DNA from: Paragonimus westermani
Lineage: Eukaryota > Platyhelminthes > Trematoda > Plagiorchiida > Troglotrematidae
Assembly: GCA_008508345.1 (NCBI GenBank)
Contig: QNGE01003515.1
Span: 1-64,000 of the forward strand
Reading direction: 5' to 3'
DNA: 64,000 nt
The notes beneath the pieces were generated by a model, which was given only the letters and a program-made list of their open reading frames with translations, was not told where the DNA came from and did no database searches. The position numbers and the translations under genes are program-made. This document shows, in pieces, positions 1 to 12,103 of the stretch; within the stretch, counting starts at the first letter, position 1, and each line of letters begins with the position of its first letter.

Positions 1-1547
1 GCGTTGATGATCAGCAGAAATCCGAGAGCGTTCGATCTGTCTCTTCAGACCTATTCTGTAGAACGTCATTTGTTTGCCAGTCTGACACTTGCACACTTCA
101 TCCATGACCCCTCAAATCCGGTTATCTGAGGTTGGATAACAAATTTCATGAGACTATGGCTCTGTGAATCAGGACTGTGTACAAATCACATGTTCAGATT
201 CAACCCATTGATCCGTCCATGTCATGTTGACGCACACACATGAGGTCGCCCATTCTCACTGTACGAAGAAAATCACTGTTCTGGATGGACAGCATAGTGT
301 CAACAGCTGCATACTGAGCGTTTGTTACAGCTACGCTGTGCGGATCAGAATGCTGGTTGCCGTGACATTCGATTGCACGGCTAGCGGGCTTCGTGAATCA
401 GTGGTTGCTTCAGGCCCACTAGGCCGACCTGTGAGGACAAGTCCGCGTATGTCGGAATTAAGTCGTCCAAGTGGGCCAGTAACTAAGATTCGCATGGGCT
501 AACACATAACGTAGGGGAGTCCTAGGTAGATGGCAAATTGACACTTCATTTTGCATCCCATGTTCGTGAATAACCAAAGGAACGCATAACGCAGTAAGCT
601 GATGTACGCACAGGGCAAGTCGCGTCACGATACTTCTGTTCGTTGAAAAGTTTCAATATACGTGTACGCTTTTAGTGAACAAACGGACTAAGTGGTTTTT
701 AACGCTCACGAATCAGCTACATACAGTGTAGGTGGTAAGCATTACCCTGGATCAGGTTTGTTGCATTTTCACGGACGTGCACTAGAGGGGTAGTCACTCC
801 TTTGCTTTGAATGAAACAATGAATCGTTACTATCGGGAGTTTTCGTAACCAATGTTTGTACAACATTCGATAAGAACGAGCCAGTCATTTAGTTACCACA
901 TCTCACTGTTCCATACGTATGACCCTAGTTAGTTTGCCCGACTCGACCTATTTTCGTGCTGTTCAACACAGACCAACAGAGACCGATAGGATTGTGGAGG
1001 ACAGGTTAATGTGTCAGCTTCACCCCAGAATAATCATTGGTGCAGTGAAGAGTCTAGGGTGCACGATTCAGTGACGACGTGGATATTCCACTAACGTAAG
1101 GTGATGGCAGTTCACTTCGTGCATAATCTCCTAACTGGTCTAGTGGATGGGTAGGGTTGGTCTTCTCTAGTCATGATGATTTCGGTGAGTAATCATAGTG
1201 GAAGGTCTGTCCGAATAAGAAATCTGTGAACGATTGTGAGTATCGCTTAGTTCAAAAGTCTCCATTGATTTGGGTTAAACGGACATATTGCAATAGTACG
1301 TACACTCTTGGTCACAAGCCATGGAATATATGGAGACGAAGTTAGGTGGATTGATCTAAAGGGTTTTCATTATCCGTCATGTTTAAGTTTTTATGTCGGA
1401 GCACTGTTCGGGTATCTGCTTATCCAGGAAATGTATGGCTTGTCTTGTGAATAAATTGGATGAACGGAACTCAAGGTGTCAACTGATCTTCTGATAGTTT
1501 GATTCGATCACAGTATGGGCGGTGACACATTTCCTGTCGTTTTCTAG
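1..1547. other. Upstream intron or 5' region of the MCTP gene; no exon recognised
   Basis: The first recognisable exon (starting at 1548) begins in the middle of a codon, so at least one coding exon lies upstream. It should encode the first C2 domain (C2A). I looked through this stretch for a C2-like segment (an aromatic-rich strand, an SDPY-like motif, or NPxW) followed by a phase-2 donor and saw none. The rest is AT-rich sequence with no repeat I recognise. It is most simply the end of a long intron. Confidence 0.5.
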
Positions 1548-2130
1548 TATCGTTAACTTGAGCGCTCTTTCGAATAATCCATTGATCAACAATTTTTTCC
1601 AAAAGGTTCAACAACTCACCTACAACTCCCAGTATTGGACTGGCAGTACTGTGAGCCTTCAAAACGAACCTATTTACGACACCCTCACTAATGATTACGT
1701 GGATGATCCTGATGAATACGATTTTCCTGATGATGGTCACGTTTATCCGAACGACACTACCTTCGTGCAACCATCTTGGCCTCAATGCTTCTTTGAAGGG
1801 ACAAAAGTGGGCATGTTTACAAGTGGAATAACCAACCAGATGCAACCAATCACAATTACTCACATAAGCCGTTGGATCAACAGCAAAACAGAGGCCAAGT
1901 TAGAAAACACGTACTCACGAGCCAGACTTATCGTCACCTTGCTTCGGGCGGAAAATTTGTGTGGCTCCGTCGTCAGTCCTCTGACTACTGCAAATATCCA
2001 AAAATCGAAGCTTATAAACTCCAAAGGTATGGAAAAGGCATTGTTGGGGCGTCCGTTATTAAGCGATGAAGGTCAGACACCATCTCCAGTGACACACTTG
2101 CGTTTGGGTAAAACGACACATCACAGCTTT
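1548..2130 (+). CDS. Mctp: MCTP exon a: acidic linker and start of C2B
   Basis: An open frame follows a pyrimidine-rich AG acceptor (TTCCTGTCGTTTTCTAG) and ends at a consensus donor, GTAAGT. It encodes residues 1-194. Residues 1-123 are a linker with an acidic patch at about 49-69 (NDYVDDPDEYDFPDD). From about residue 124 (RARLIVTLLRAENL) the sequence matches the first strand of the second C2 domain of MCTP proteins. The usual calcium loop 1 (DSNGLSDPYV in vertebrates) is replaced by about 44 residues (138-182), roughly 30 more than normal, and strand HLRLGKTTHHSF then resumes. No start codon is claimed, because the exon begins with one base that completes a split codon. A GTG at 1522 in the same frame lies inside the acceptor tract. 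The domain call is firm; the exact left edge is likely. Confidence 0.85.
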
Positions 2131-2619
2131 GTAAGTCCGTCTTGAGCGATTGAAGATGTTTATTAAATTATTCGGTAGACTACTTAAACATTGAACAGCA
2201 TCGCCAGTGTTTGCCATACGGATAAGAAAATATCCATTGCTTTATACTTAAACAACTTTACACCACCTATCTAAGTGGACAAGAATGAATTTAATTTAAA
2301 CACCCAGCAAGTTAATCACAATAGTGTTTGCAATCGTAGGAGACAACGCGGGGTATTACATGTGCGGAATGCACTGAAGTCCAGTAGCGTAATTGAGTGA
2401 ATGAAGCTTGTGCATAGGCAACACCCTACCAACAGACAGGGTTACAGAAACGTGCACCTTGTTGGGATTTGTGGTTGTTGAGAATTTTTAGAATAGCCTA
2501 GGGTCAGTCAGTCACTTGGTTAGTTAGTTAGTCAGTTAGTTAGCCAGTCAGTCAGTCAACCACTGCGTCTATTAGTCGATTCACTACTAACATTCTCTTT
2601 ACATATCATTTATGTACAG
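2131..2619 (+). other. MCTP intron, 489 bp, with TTAG/TCAG microsatellite
   Basis: This intron is bounded by GTAAGT and TTTATGTACAG. It joins residues THHSF and IYPRSFNPSW in phase 0, which restores the expected C2 strand order. It contains a degenerate tetranucleotide tract at 2503-2559. I saw nothing else in it. Confidence 0.85.
2503..2559. repeat. Degenerate (TTAG/TCAG)n microsatellite
   Basis: About fourteen tandem units alternate between GTCA, GTTA and GCCA versions of a four-base repeat, directly visible in the sequence. It lies within the short first intron. Confidence 0.9.
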
Positions 2620-2747
2620 ATTTATCCACGATCGTTCAATCCATCCTGGAATCAAGAATTCGAATTTAAACTCAGATGTGGTGAGCACACTTACCTTGCC
2701 GTCAAGGTGATCGACACATCTACAGCCTTGCAGCCTGTTCTATTCGA
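2620..2747 (+). CDS. Mctp: MCTP exon b: C2B core strands
   Basis: It encodes residues 195-236 plus two bases of codon 237. The signature is IYPRSFNPSWNQEFEF, which matches the NPxW-xExFxF core found after calcium loop 1 in C2 domains. Then comes GEHTYLAVKVIDTSTA, matching the strand that leads into loop 3. In vertebrate MCTPs loop 3 reads roughly D-x-D-(x)5-D; here only the first aspartate (D226) is left, followed by TSTALQPVLFE. The acceptor is ATGTACAG and the donor GA|GTAAGT, leaving phase 2. The next exon supplies exactly one base, so the reading frame is continuous. Confidence 0.93.
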
Positions 2748-5579
2748 GTAAGTTGTTTGTTTAGTTCAACGGATTGGTTTCCTAACCGTCTGTGTCTTTC
2801 GAAGGAGATTGCTTCATACATTAGGGAAGTCATTAAAATAACTCGTTTGTATGCATATATACATATATATATACATAGGCAACAAGTAGTGACAAAATAT
2901 GATGAATTGTTCTGACAACTATGTATGTATTTGCTTGATAATGGATCCTAGTGTGAATTTGAAACGTCATAATACGTCGCTCACCACTCACTATGTGTCT
3001 CCTCTAGATAAACTGTCCACTTTGAGTCGCATCCGTAACTGCTCATAGTTTGGATTACCACCGATCCTGACAGTAAAATCATGTAATGAGAAACTACTGG
3101 GTAGGAAGTAGGAAATTCGTTGAGAAAAAGAGATACTTATCGTGAGGATGGTTTGCGGGTGGTCCCAATACAACGTCATGACTGAGAACGTTTCCGATCA
3201 GCTAATTGGGTGGTCATGCAAATTCCAACCCAATGGGCGACACCCCCTATCTTATTCAGCTGATCGCGAAGATTTTCATAGCCTGCGACCACTTCGTCGT
3301 CTGGCCGTATCCCTGTTTCTACCAATCGTCAGCAACCATATTGAACGATGCATGATTCGGCGAATGTTTTATCAGCATACGGAGCATACTATTAAACTAG
3401 TACCGATTGTGCGTTTTTTTGACTTCAGTATTCTGTCTAGAACTTGGAGATTTCCCAACTACATACCGACAGACCATGGCGTTACTCACACAGTCAGCTC
3501 GTTTGATACGAGCTAACGAGCAGGAACAACTGTGATCTCTGTGAAACTCTCTGAACAATCGAGAACGGGAAATTTGGAAAACCAGTTGTCTTTTCATCCT
3601 GTTGCGTTAAAAGATTCGAAGGGAAAAGTGGGGATCTATCGGATATGTGACATACGCGCGACCACCCTTAGTCAAAATGTAAAAGCCAGACTGAATGTCA
3701 TTGTCCGGACCATCTTAATCTGTCTGGTTAATGAAGTTCGCTTCATTTCGCTTCTCAGTGAATAGCATTCGCCAGACACTCCGATATACTGTCAGCTCTA
3801 ATTTTCCAGTACTGGGTTTCCTCCAATGAACCGCCAGGATTTCATGATCACTGCTTCCCAGTGGTGGAATATGATCCCAATGACTGAGGTCTGAGTTCTT
3901 GGAGCGAATACGAGATCCACTATTGATGCTGAACCACCGATGCCCCCTTGTAGGCATGCAGACGAGCTAGTACAAACATACATCTAACAACACTCAAAAT
4001 GTTGCCCTCGATAAATCCGTAGACTGCATACAACGGTGAATTTCCCTGTCACTCTGTGACGCGTTGAAGTCGCCCATGGAGGGACGGCGGTGATAAGCGA
4101 TGTTACATTGGAACCCTTCTGGCAACGAGACCGGTTGAGATCCAGATGTTTTGTAGATTACACTTACAGTTTTGTAACTTCCGATAGAGAGCCTTATTCA
4201 GTACCACAGACTTTTGTAGCAGCCGTTCAGATATGGTCGGAACATTCTATCCTATGTGCATGGGCACTTCGCCTCTGGCCAGTATATAAGGTCTGCCGGG
4301 AGCGAGGAGGTAGTGTCCAGGACTAACCACTTCAGCATCGAAGACCGAGCTCCAGGCACGTTTCAACGAGTGTCAATAATGTCGGCTTACAGTGATCAAC
4401 CCAATGTTCCCGCTTGTTCGGCATATTTACAGCGTTGGTGTGCAGTACCCGTTAAGCCAATCTGCTCGTGGTCACACCTTTTATATCGCGGAACGGCCGA
4501 GCGAATACAACTGAGCTGTATCGATCCCTACGAAATGATAATATTGTAGGCGCTGTAGTAACCCCGAAGAGCTGATACCCAAGCCGAATATGAAGGAAAG
4601 AACACTGGTCGCCAGAAAGAGAACTTTTACCGTCTCAGTCCGAACACAAATTATGAGCGGCGCTCTTGCGTATTTATAACACATCAAGCGACCTTGTGGA
4701 TAATGTTCAATGAAGCACACGAAAAGCATTCTAGGTCATAAACCAGCGAACTAGCGTCCAGTATGTTAATCGGCAAGAGAAATGAAACACGATGGCGCAA
4801 TAATGGCGCGAAAAAATCTAATTTACAAAAGCAATAAATCTTCATTACAGTCTAATTAGACAGTTTTTTTGGAACGTTTTTCGATGTGCATATCACATTT
4901 GAAGCAGGGTGAGTTTTCATCGAGGCGACTGTAAGTTATTTCTTGAATAGTTTGCGGAACATGTTCTACCAGTAAATGGAACACAGAATTGATCGAATTT
5001 GATGGAGACTGGTAAAATTGCTTTGGCTCCCAAAGTCGTTTGCATCTATGCAACACAGGAAATTCCCAGCCACCTGTCAAGTTTTGGCACATCACGAAGT
5101 GAAAACAGTGAGATTTCACCACTAACAACACACAGTTCGTAAACTGGTTCCCATAGCAACCACATGACGAAATCCAACATCATATTATCACTTCCGGATC
5201 GAAATCATATACTACGTATGGGTGTTCCTTGGATTAATGCCTGGTTCCGTCGATACTTGTCGCTAAAAGGGTAGGAGACAACTATGCTCGTCATAAACTT
5301 TTAGTTTCCGGAACCAAAAACCTGTCTATAGTCCTGGGTGAAATAAACCACCCCGTATTGAAAACGTTTATTCAAATTGTCCTTCTCCCAAGACGATTTT
5401 TTAGATAAAACTTCTATCGCAGACGATCGACTCACCTGGATTTACCCAGCTAATCCCTGTTCATCAGTTGCCGAATCACTCCAGGGGATTAAAGATAGTC
5501 CATTCAGTGATATGTAACTGACAGTTTCAACAGCCAATGGATAGCAGAGGATTCTGATTTTGTGTAAATTAAACACCAT

Positions 5580-5840
5580 TCACAATTGACGGCTACTAAC
5601 GCACTTTCACAGACACTTCAGCCAGCCTGTTTTGAAAGGAATCACTATGCTCGAGTTTCGATCTTGTTAGAACTCGTCCTGGCCATGTACGGAACAAGAA
5701 CTCCGGTAATGCCATCGTGAGTCAACCGTGTTGACCATTGCGCCACTGACCACACATTAGGCACGATGGAATCATCATAGATAAACACTCAGCTACTTTC
5801 GTTTGTGGGTGATGCTCAGATTACCCGATCTTCTGTAACA
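5580..5840 (-). mobile_element. tRNA-derived SINE copy (inverted)
   Basis: Read on the minus strand, the segment 5690-5772 gives GTGCCTAATGTGTGGTCAG, then TGGCGCAATGG (A-box-like) and an ACCGGAGT block. This is the same order as the SINE at 48045-48304. The tail (5583-5665) matches the shared CTCGAG / AAGCAGCC blocks. It is diverged, without visible target-site duplications, and therefore an old insertion. Confidence 0.75.
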
Positions 5841-5841
5841 T

Positions 5842-5935
5842 GAAGGAAACTCGAGCATAACACTGCTCGAAAGAAGCAGACCGAAAAGTTCATCGGACTG
5901 CCACAGGTGCGATCAATTTTGAGGGATGTTCAATG
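5842..5935 (+). mobile_element. SINE tail fragment, plus orientation
   Basis: GAAACTCGAGC, the CTCGAAAGAAGCAG block and GGTGCGATCAATTTTGAGGG match, in order, the last third of the 48.05 kb SINE copy. It directly abuts the head of the inverted copy at 5580-5840, producing a back-to-back arrangement. Confidence 0.55.
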
Positions 5936-8264
5936 TATGTTGAGTTTCAATAACGTTGACTCAGGCGGTTGGGTTAAGAGGATTCTCTTCCTAATGCGAA
6001 CGAGTACCTAAAAAGTTGTTTAAAATGATTAGAATTGACACTGCACTAGTGATAAGGAGTGAAACAAAGCTGTTCTCTCATTTGGAACGTAAATTAACCA
6101 GATGGGAAAATTTTCCAACAGAAGAAACGTTCCAAATGGGGCGTGCAAAAGCAAATTCACAGTAAGACCACCAGCCAAGAGGAAATGGGCTCGCTGAAAC
6201 CATCATGTATGGATACATTTGACAGAGTGCCAAACAATACCAAGCAGGAAAGTTTGGACAATAACTCAGTGGTAGCTGCAAACCCGAACAGAACAGATAC
6301 GTTCTGTGAGTGACGGTCCATAGTACCTTGCCACAGCAGTACACTGCATAAGTGTAATACTCGGAATTTGGGACTCCGAACAACCCTCTAAATTGCATAA
6401 GTAGTAAGGAGATGAATTCAGACTGGTCATAGTCAGTAGTTGTTATTTATGAAAAAAGAACCCGCATTTGTAGATGCATATCAGTAAGTAAGAAATCCGT
6501 CTACCGTCAGCTGATCTCAATGACATATCTGATATCACAAACTGTAGGATGATTGGCATAATACAGAACAAAAGAACTTGGCAAATAACGGAAGATGTAG
6601 CATTGAAGCTCTCTACCCAATCCTGATGTGGTGTATAAACACGACGTTTGGATTGTTCCCCTGCTATATCGGTGAATCGAATCGACTTGCACCACAATTC
6701 ACTAGAAGGCAAATCAAACCAAAACTATGACCGAATTTCAACAAGTAAACCAAACTTACGTCAACGAATTCAATAGTCCACATCACGTTAGTCATGGACT
6801 GACAAACGTACAGAACAAACTTTGCCAAATTCAACATTTCCATATCTGATCATTCAGGACACCTTTACAGTGTATCGAGCTGACGGCCAAAAATTAAGGC
6901 TTGAATACTTGACCGATCTGGATGAAGAGGGTTGAATTTAATGTGATCTGTTTGTGCGATGCAATTAAGCTCAAACCCGTCATCCATCACACTGTCACTC
7001 ATCTGGGTTAAGCTGTGCAAAATGACAAACTTACTGGGACCTGAGCATTAATGTACACAACATTGATGATCAAATGTAAACATATCGTTTTCTGTCCGTT
7101 CTGTCACATTGCAACCAGCTACTGCATAATGTTTACACAGAGAGTGCATCTTGTGTCTGGACCAAATTCCCAAGCTACATTCTCCCAGTGATTTCCGGTT
7201 GTTTTTATCAACAGCGTAGGTTGCAAAATTTGTCGAAGAGCGATAAGATTTCACTATATGTTTTGTGGGGGCTATCCACGTGTTCAGTCGTGTGGATGCA
7301 AATGTAAGCTATCAGAGGCTATGAGCCGAACGAAACCCAAATGAGGTCAGCTATAGTAAAATATTTTTGCGTTATTTGACATTGATCAACCTGTCAAAAG
7401 ACTGTGTACAACATTCAGTTGAATACCCTGAAAACACGTCCGGGAACGGGAAAGAAAGAACCGACAAGAGGTGCTAGAGCCAATTTGGAGGCGTGGCTAT
7501 TCCAACATTCGGTGGAATGTCTCGATGCGGTGGTGAGACATGACCAAAGTCTGCGACGAGTGGATTGCGGACAACAGGAGCGACCAGATCAGCCATCGCG
7601 CAACGAAATCGGACGAAAGAATGAGAAATGGCAAACAAAAAACCCACGACAGAAGGCGTCAGCCACATAAAGAAAGCTGGTAAGAATACACCACGGCGTG
7701 GGAATGGAAACCGCCGTTGATCTATGGACTGTAATTCCGGTACATAAACGCGAGTGTACGCATGGTGTGAGGACGTGCGAGTTGGGCAATAAAGATCGTA
7801 CTTTAGTGAACTACCTTTTTGCAGTTCCACCCAGGAATGTAACCCAGTTAAAACAGATGGAAGGGGACTAAGCCACTGAGTTACGCGCATTCGGTGAAGT
7901 CACAAAATTTGATTTTGAGAATGGTGAGTTCCTACAGCAAGGTGTTGAGTTCCACGCCGAATAAATTTATCCAAGACATCTGGTGATCAACACCTGTGAC
8001 AGTCGTAACACTGCGGTTAACCTCTAGTTCGTTAAGATAGACCTGCTCAAAAGTTCGAAAAAAGGCTTCAGCGGAGGCCGACTGAATCAGAACGAGCACT
8101 ACAAATTTCGCATCAAACAGCCTACCATGAATAATTCTATTAATGAGCTTACAAACCAGTTCGCGAATGTTTTATTTCCTGGTATCAGCTTCGTCCCACT
8201 GCTAAATTTGGCCATTGTTGCACATGCTGATTTTCTATCCGTTTTGCACCATTATCTCGCACAG

Positions 8265-8535
8265 GGCCTACTTGAATTTGACTATGCTTTTACCGGACTG
8301 GACCCAATGCTTCACTCTAAAAAACAACATTCCTCGTCAAGCAGGTGAAGTCATACTATTAGCCACACTCACCGGTTTCAGTCAGCCGCCCGATTCAATA
8401 TCTCCAAACGTGTCCTCTGGCCGAGTATCACAAGACAGTACTACAACTGTGGAGTCCAGAGAAGAGATAGTTCCTATTCCTCCGGCAAACTCACAAGTCT
8501 CCCCAGAATTGTTAGAGATCATTAAATCGCATTAT
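8265..8535 (+). CDS. Mctp: MCTP exon c: end of C2B and C2B-C2C linker
   Basis: The first base completes the codon split from exon b (GA|G, Glu237). Residues 238-327 follow. AYLNLTMLLPDWTQCFTL and the following GEVILLATLTGFS match the last three strands of a C2 domain (compare vertebrate GxxxLxVTLT). Residues 276-310 are a Ser/Pro/Thr-rich linker (SQPPDSISPNVSSGRVSQDS). Then PELLEIIKSHY corresponds to the conserved EREEILKRYSPL helix found before C2C in MCTPs. The donor is TAT|GTGAGT in phase 0. An in-frame ATG-initiated reading further upstream is intronic. Confidence 0.93.
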
Positions 8536-9139
8536 GTGAGTTGTCGTGACCTGAAAACCAGTGAAGACTTCTAGTTATAAACTGGTAGTGTGCTATTTAA
8601 AAAACCATAATGAATGCATGAAGCCTAGAAGTACAGATCTGGAGTGATTATTATTATTGTTATCGTTATTGCAATTAGACCAACAAGACAAAAATAAAGA
8701 ACACTCAAGTATGAACCGAATATATACATGTTTACATATTCTACCCTTTAAATTAATATGATGACATAAAAGTTCGTGTGGACTGCATTCCAGATATGCC
8801 CTCATTTCATTCACAAATTCTCCACTCTAAACCACAAGGTCGGTGCAGACCCACGACCGAAGATTCCCGTAATCGACCTTTGTGTTTCAGACTAAGACAG
8901 TAATCATATCGGTGGCAAGTGACAAATAGTTGTCCACCACTTTTAAATCCTCATGTTTCTTCAGCCTTCGTAGTACCTTTTTATCAAAACCAGGCGTTTA
9001 GAGTGACCCACAGTTAATGTAGTCAGCCTATCATTCAACAAGTTTGATGATTTCCTTGAGGTCAACTTGGAGAGAAGTCCTCGTAGTGGAGGCATCGATC
9101 GGATTTAGCACAACAGTTGTAGTACCTCCTTCCGAGTTG

Positions 9140-9410
9140 ATCGAACCATCTAAGCATTAGTCACAAGAGAATATGGTGGAGTGTTTACATACGATAAGTT
9201 GGTCGCATCTAATGTGAACTGAACGGCACAGTGGTCCTTACCGTTTCTTCGTAGAGGCTTGGTTTGAATTTAAATCCTGGTGTTCGCAGGGATGTGCACT
9301 CCAGACAAGCTGTACCCAGATGAATTCCCAGGCGTAGCGTTTCTTCTCAAAAAAGGGTGGCTGAACATCCCATGACAACGCGAAGGCTGCAGTCGGTTAC
9401 CAGTGATGAC
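9140..9410 (+). mobile_element. tRNA-derived SINE copy, near full length
   Basis: The blocks appear in the same order as in the 48.05 kb copy. These are CATTAGTCACAAGAGA, ACGATAAGTTGGTCGCATCT, an A-box-like GGCACAGTGGTCC, a B-box-like GGTTTGAATTTAAATCC, GGGATGTGCACT, GCGTAGCGTTTCTTCTC and GAAGGCTGCAGTC. The copy is clearly older than those at 14.7 and 48.05 kb. The A box has drifted from TGGCGCAGTGG to CGGCACAGTGG. Confidence 0.75.
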
Positions 9411-10924
9411 CAAGTCATGTTAATCACAACCCCTTCTGTTGATTACCAGTGAAACAGTTTTCCTAGTGTTACTTTGAAGTTGAACGATTATTTCTGTGGG
9501 TTATTTTATGAACGTGAATGATTGCCAAGTAGCTGACTTCACTCCAAGGCATGAAGAGAAGGGACCAAATTCACTAAACGATGGTTGTGAAGAAAGAGGT
9601 CAAGTCAGAGATGCAGAAAGGAATGAGGGGAGTCCGACGAAGTACACGAGAAAATGACAAAACTTCAGCAGTCATCAACATACAGAACAAATACCACAGT
9701 GAAAGTCTAGGGATATACATTCGCTCATCACCTCAAGTCGGATAATCAAATACACATCGGCTACACGATGTTCTTTATTTGACGTACGCCCAGTAACACA
9801 ACAGCAAAACGAATACATAAAAGTTCACATTGTTTCACACGAACTAACGGTAATGCGGTTTCAATTTGGTTATCAGACTCGATTTTTACGATCGACATTG
9901 TAATGTCATGTTAACCACAACCCGACTACCTCTCTCCAAACAACTGTATGTAACCAATGCATTGCTCATCAGTTTCAACTAGTCCTTTAATTTCAATTCG
10001 ACCAAGAGGTCTATACAGTGCTCCTAATGATTCTGTTTAGCTTGCAGTAAGTGAGCCACCTCATGAGGCGCTTCGGCAATATGCACTTTAGTGATAATCC
10101 TATGTGATTTGGTGTGTGTATGTGGTAACTGGGTCAGGCCTATTCTGAAATCATCTGCAGAGTGTTCAGCACGGCTTCCACAAAAGATCGGGAACCGGTC
10201 TTCGAATCCCGACGGCAGCAGTAATACACTCTGGGCCTTCAAAAGGGCTATCAGGAAATCTACCCGATCGCGAAATTTGCAATCAAACTGGGATGATGTT
10301 TATCTTGAAAGTTATACTACTAATAAGTAGCTTGGCAGATTTTATAATTTTGATATAACCCAGCCGTGGGAAATCTAGTCTTCGCCTGATTTTCAACCAA
10401 AGACTAGAACCATCCGCACTTACACGAAGACAGGGTATCAGCAGGGCCACCTAGTGAACTTCATATGAAGTGCCGAGAGAAATGCACAATCGGGTCCGAA
10501 TGTGATATTTATGAACTGTTGGCCTGTCTATCGAACCCAAGCTCTGCCGTATGTGAGGCACGGATATACGCCTGGCTAGAATACAGCCAAAATCAGATGT
10601 TTTACAAATGCACCTTATTTAAATGTTAAGTGGCGGATATTTTCACAAACAGCTAACACTTCTAGTTACTTTCCACCATTTGCTATTTGCATTTCAACTT
10701 CAGTTTACTTACAAGTTAGAGTCTAATAACCATGTGAAATCGTGAGGTTTCTGTACGAGAGAGATGGAATATTGCAAATGACTAGTTTCCTCATTCTTCT
10801 ATATTGTATTTGTTAGCCCCGCCGAATCTCATATACTCCAGCCTCATTCCGGCCGGTGTAGCGAATGAAGGACAAGCTACCATGATGATTTACTGTGCAA
10901 GTCATTTCAATAGAAGATAAGCTT

Positions 10925-11040
10925 TGAAATGATGACCGGAATTGCAGTCTCAGCCGTGGCAAGGATATGTACTATTGACAAGCTTTAGCGAGAGCGAAAA
11001 TCTATTTTAATGTTCCTCTTCAAGGGAAGAGCGGCGTTTG
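10925..11040 (+). mobile_element. SINE copy, 5'-truncated and decayed
   Basis: CAGCCGTGGCAAGGATATG (10952-10970) is nearly identical to CGGCCGTGGCAAGGATATG just after the B box in the two young copies. It is followed by GCGAGAGCGAAAATC and a CTTCAAGGGAAGAGC stretch that matches the tail. The A-box half is not recognisable. Confidence 0.6.
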
Positions 11041-12048
11041 AAAAACCTATGTAAATACGATGGTTGTACTCAGTTCCATGCTGCTTACCAATAAGATACT
11101 TTTTTCCGTAGCAGCTGAGCTACATATGAGCGGTCCATAACAGCAGTCGTTAGAGAGTTCACTGGAATAATATGCAAGTACACGGACAATACAATGAAAG
11201 TGCACGCTTGAGTGAAGTGAGAAAATATAATTATTTTGATATCGTGAACGAATAACTGCTACCCTAACACATAATGATAACAGCTAAGTGTGCGGTCGGC
11301 ACGTGAGAAAAACGTAAGTAGCCACACTGAGAATGAGAGGTACAAGATAACGTGACTTTTTACCAAATGGTTGGTACCTCTTACAGCCAGATGGACTTGA
11401 CGTTATCAGACGTTGCTTGACAAAACCGGAGGGGTATGAACAGAGTTTTCTGTTGCTAATTGGATTGTATTTTTGAAAGGAACATCGGTGATGAATGGGT
11501 GTTCTCATTAGCTCCTACATGAGCATACATGATACATGAACACAATGTACGAGAAACCATCTTGACAGCGACCACTCGTAGGAGACACAAAAGACAATCT
11601 CTAACCAGGGTAGACACTCTGAGATACACCTTTTTACTTTATCCTAAAAACGATCCCCATAACAGACTAGTGAAGTGACCATTCATACCTGTTCATCTGA
11701 TATAGAATTATCAACATTTATTATCAAAGTACTCACAATCCCCATTGGGAAAGGAGCTTCACATCAACTCAGTCACGGGTGGACGAAAGCCCCTGTGTCA
11801 CCACATCACATCATGCACCTTTTTAGTGTATTGATGGACTGTATAAAAAAGATGACATTTCCAATTTTTTAGAGAAAGGCCGATATTCATTGTGAATTTC
11901 CCGTTGACTGAATACTTTTTGGAATTCATATCACGAAAATTAGCGTAGTTGTCTACTACACATTTTGATTGTTTGGTAAGTACGCATCACATTTCAATCA
12001 GAAAGCTGGTTGGTTTCAATAGCCTATTTCTCTCATTGTCACGTACAG

Positions 12049-12103
12049 GCGCTTTCGCGTACATTTGAAAGTCGTGAAGATGTTGGCTGGCTCTATGTGT
12101 ATG
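12049..12103 (+). CDS. Mctp: MCTP exon d: entry into C2C
   Basis: This short exon (55 bases) encodes residues 328-345 plus one base of codon 346. The peptide ALSRTFESREDVGWLYVY matches vertebrate MCTP segment LRIFHNLKDVGFLQVKV, which leads into the third C2 domain. The acceptor is GTACAG and the donor G|GTGAGT. It is too short to stand out as an open frame, but both borders and the phase fit its neighbours. Confidence 0.92.

Larger units (their letters stand above)
2748..8264 (+). other. MCTP intron, 5.5 kb, with SINE copies
   Basis: This phase-2 intron has a GTAAGT donor and a CTCGCACAG acceptor. It holds an AT-rich tract (2851-2877), a minus-strand SINE (about 5580-5840) and a plus-strand SINE tail fragment (about 5842-5935). 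A minus-strand open frame of 138 codons at 7474-7890 resembles nothing I know. No missing exon is needed here: joining exons b and c gives a C2 loop 3 of the same length as in vertebrate MCTP. Confidence 0.8.
8536..12048 (+). other. MCTP intron, 3.5 kb, with two SINE copies
   Basis: This phase-0 intron runs from GTGAGT to ACGTACAG. It carries an ATT-rich simple tract (8646-8670), a nearly full-length plus-strand SINE (about 9140-9410) and a decayed plus-strand SINE (about 10925-11040). I recognised no coding exon in it. Confidence 0.8.

Noticed and set aside
1522..1547. GTG at 1522 as the start of the MCTP frame
   Set aside because: The bases form a typical pyrimidine tract and AG acceptor, and MCTP proteins need a C2A domain upstream.
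7474..7890. 138-codon minus-strand open frame
   Set aside because: It has no motif I recognise and overlaps an open frame on the other strand; a chance frame in a slightly GC-richer patch is more likely.
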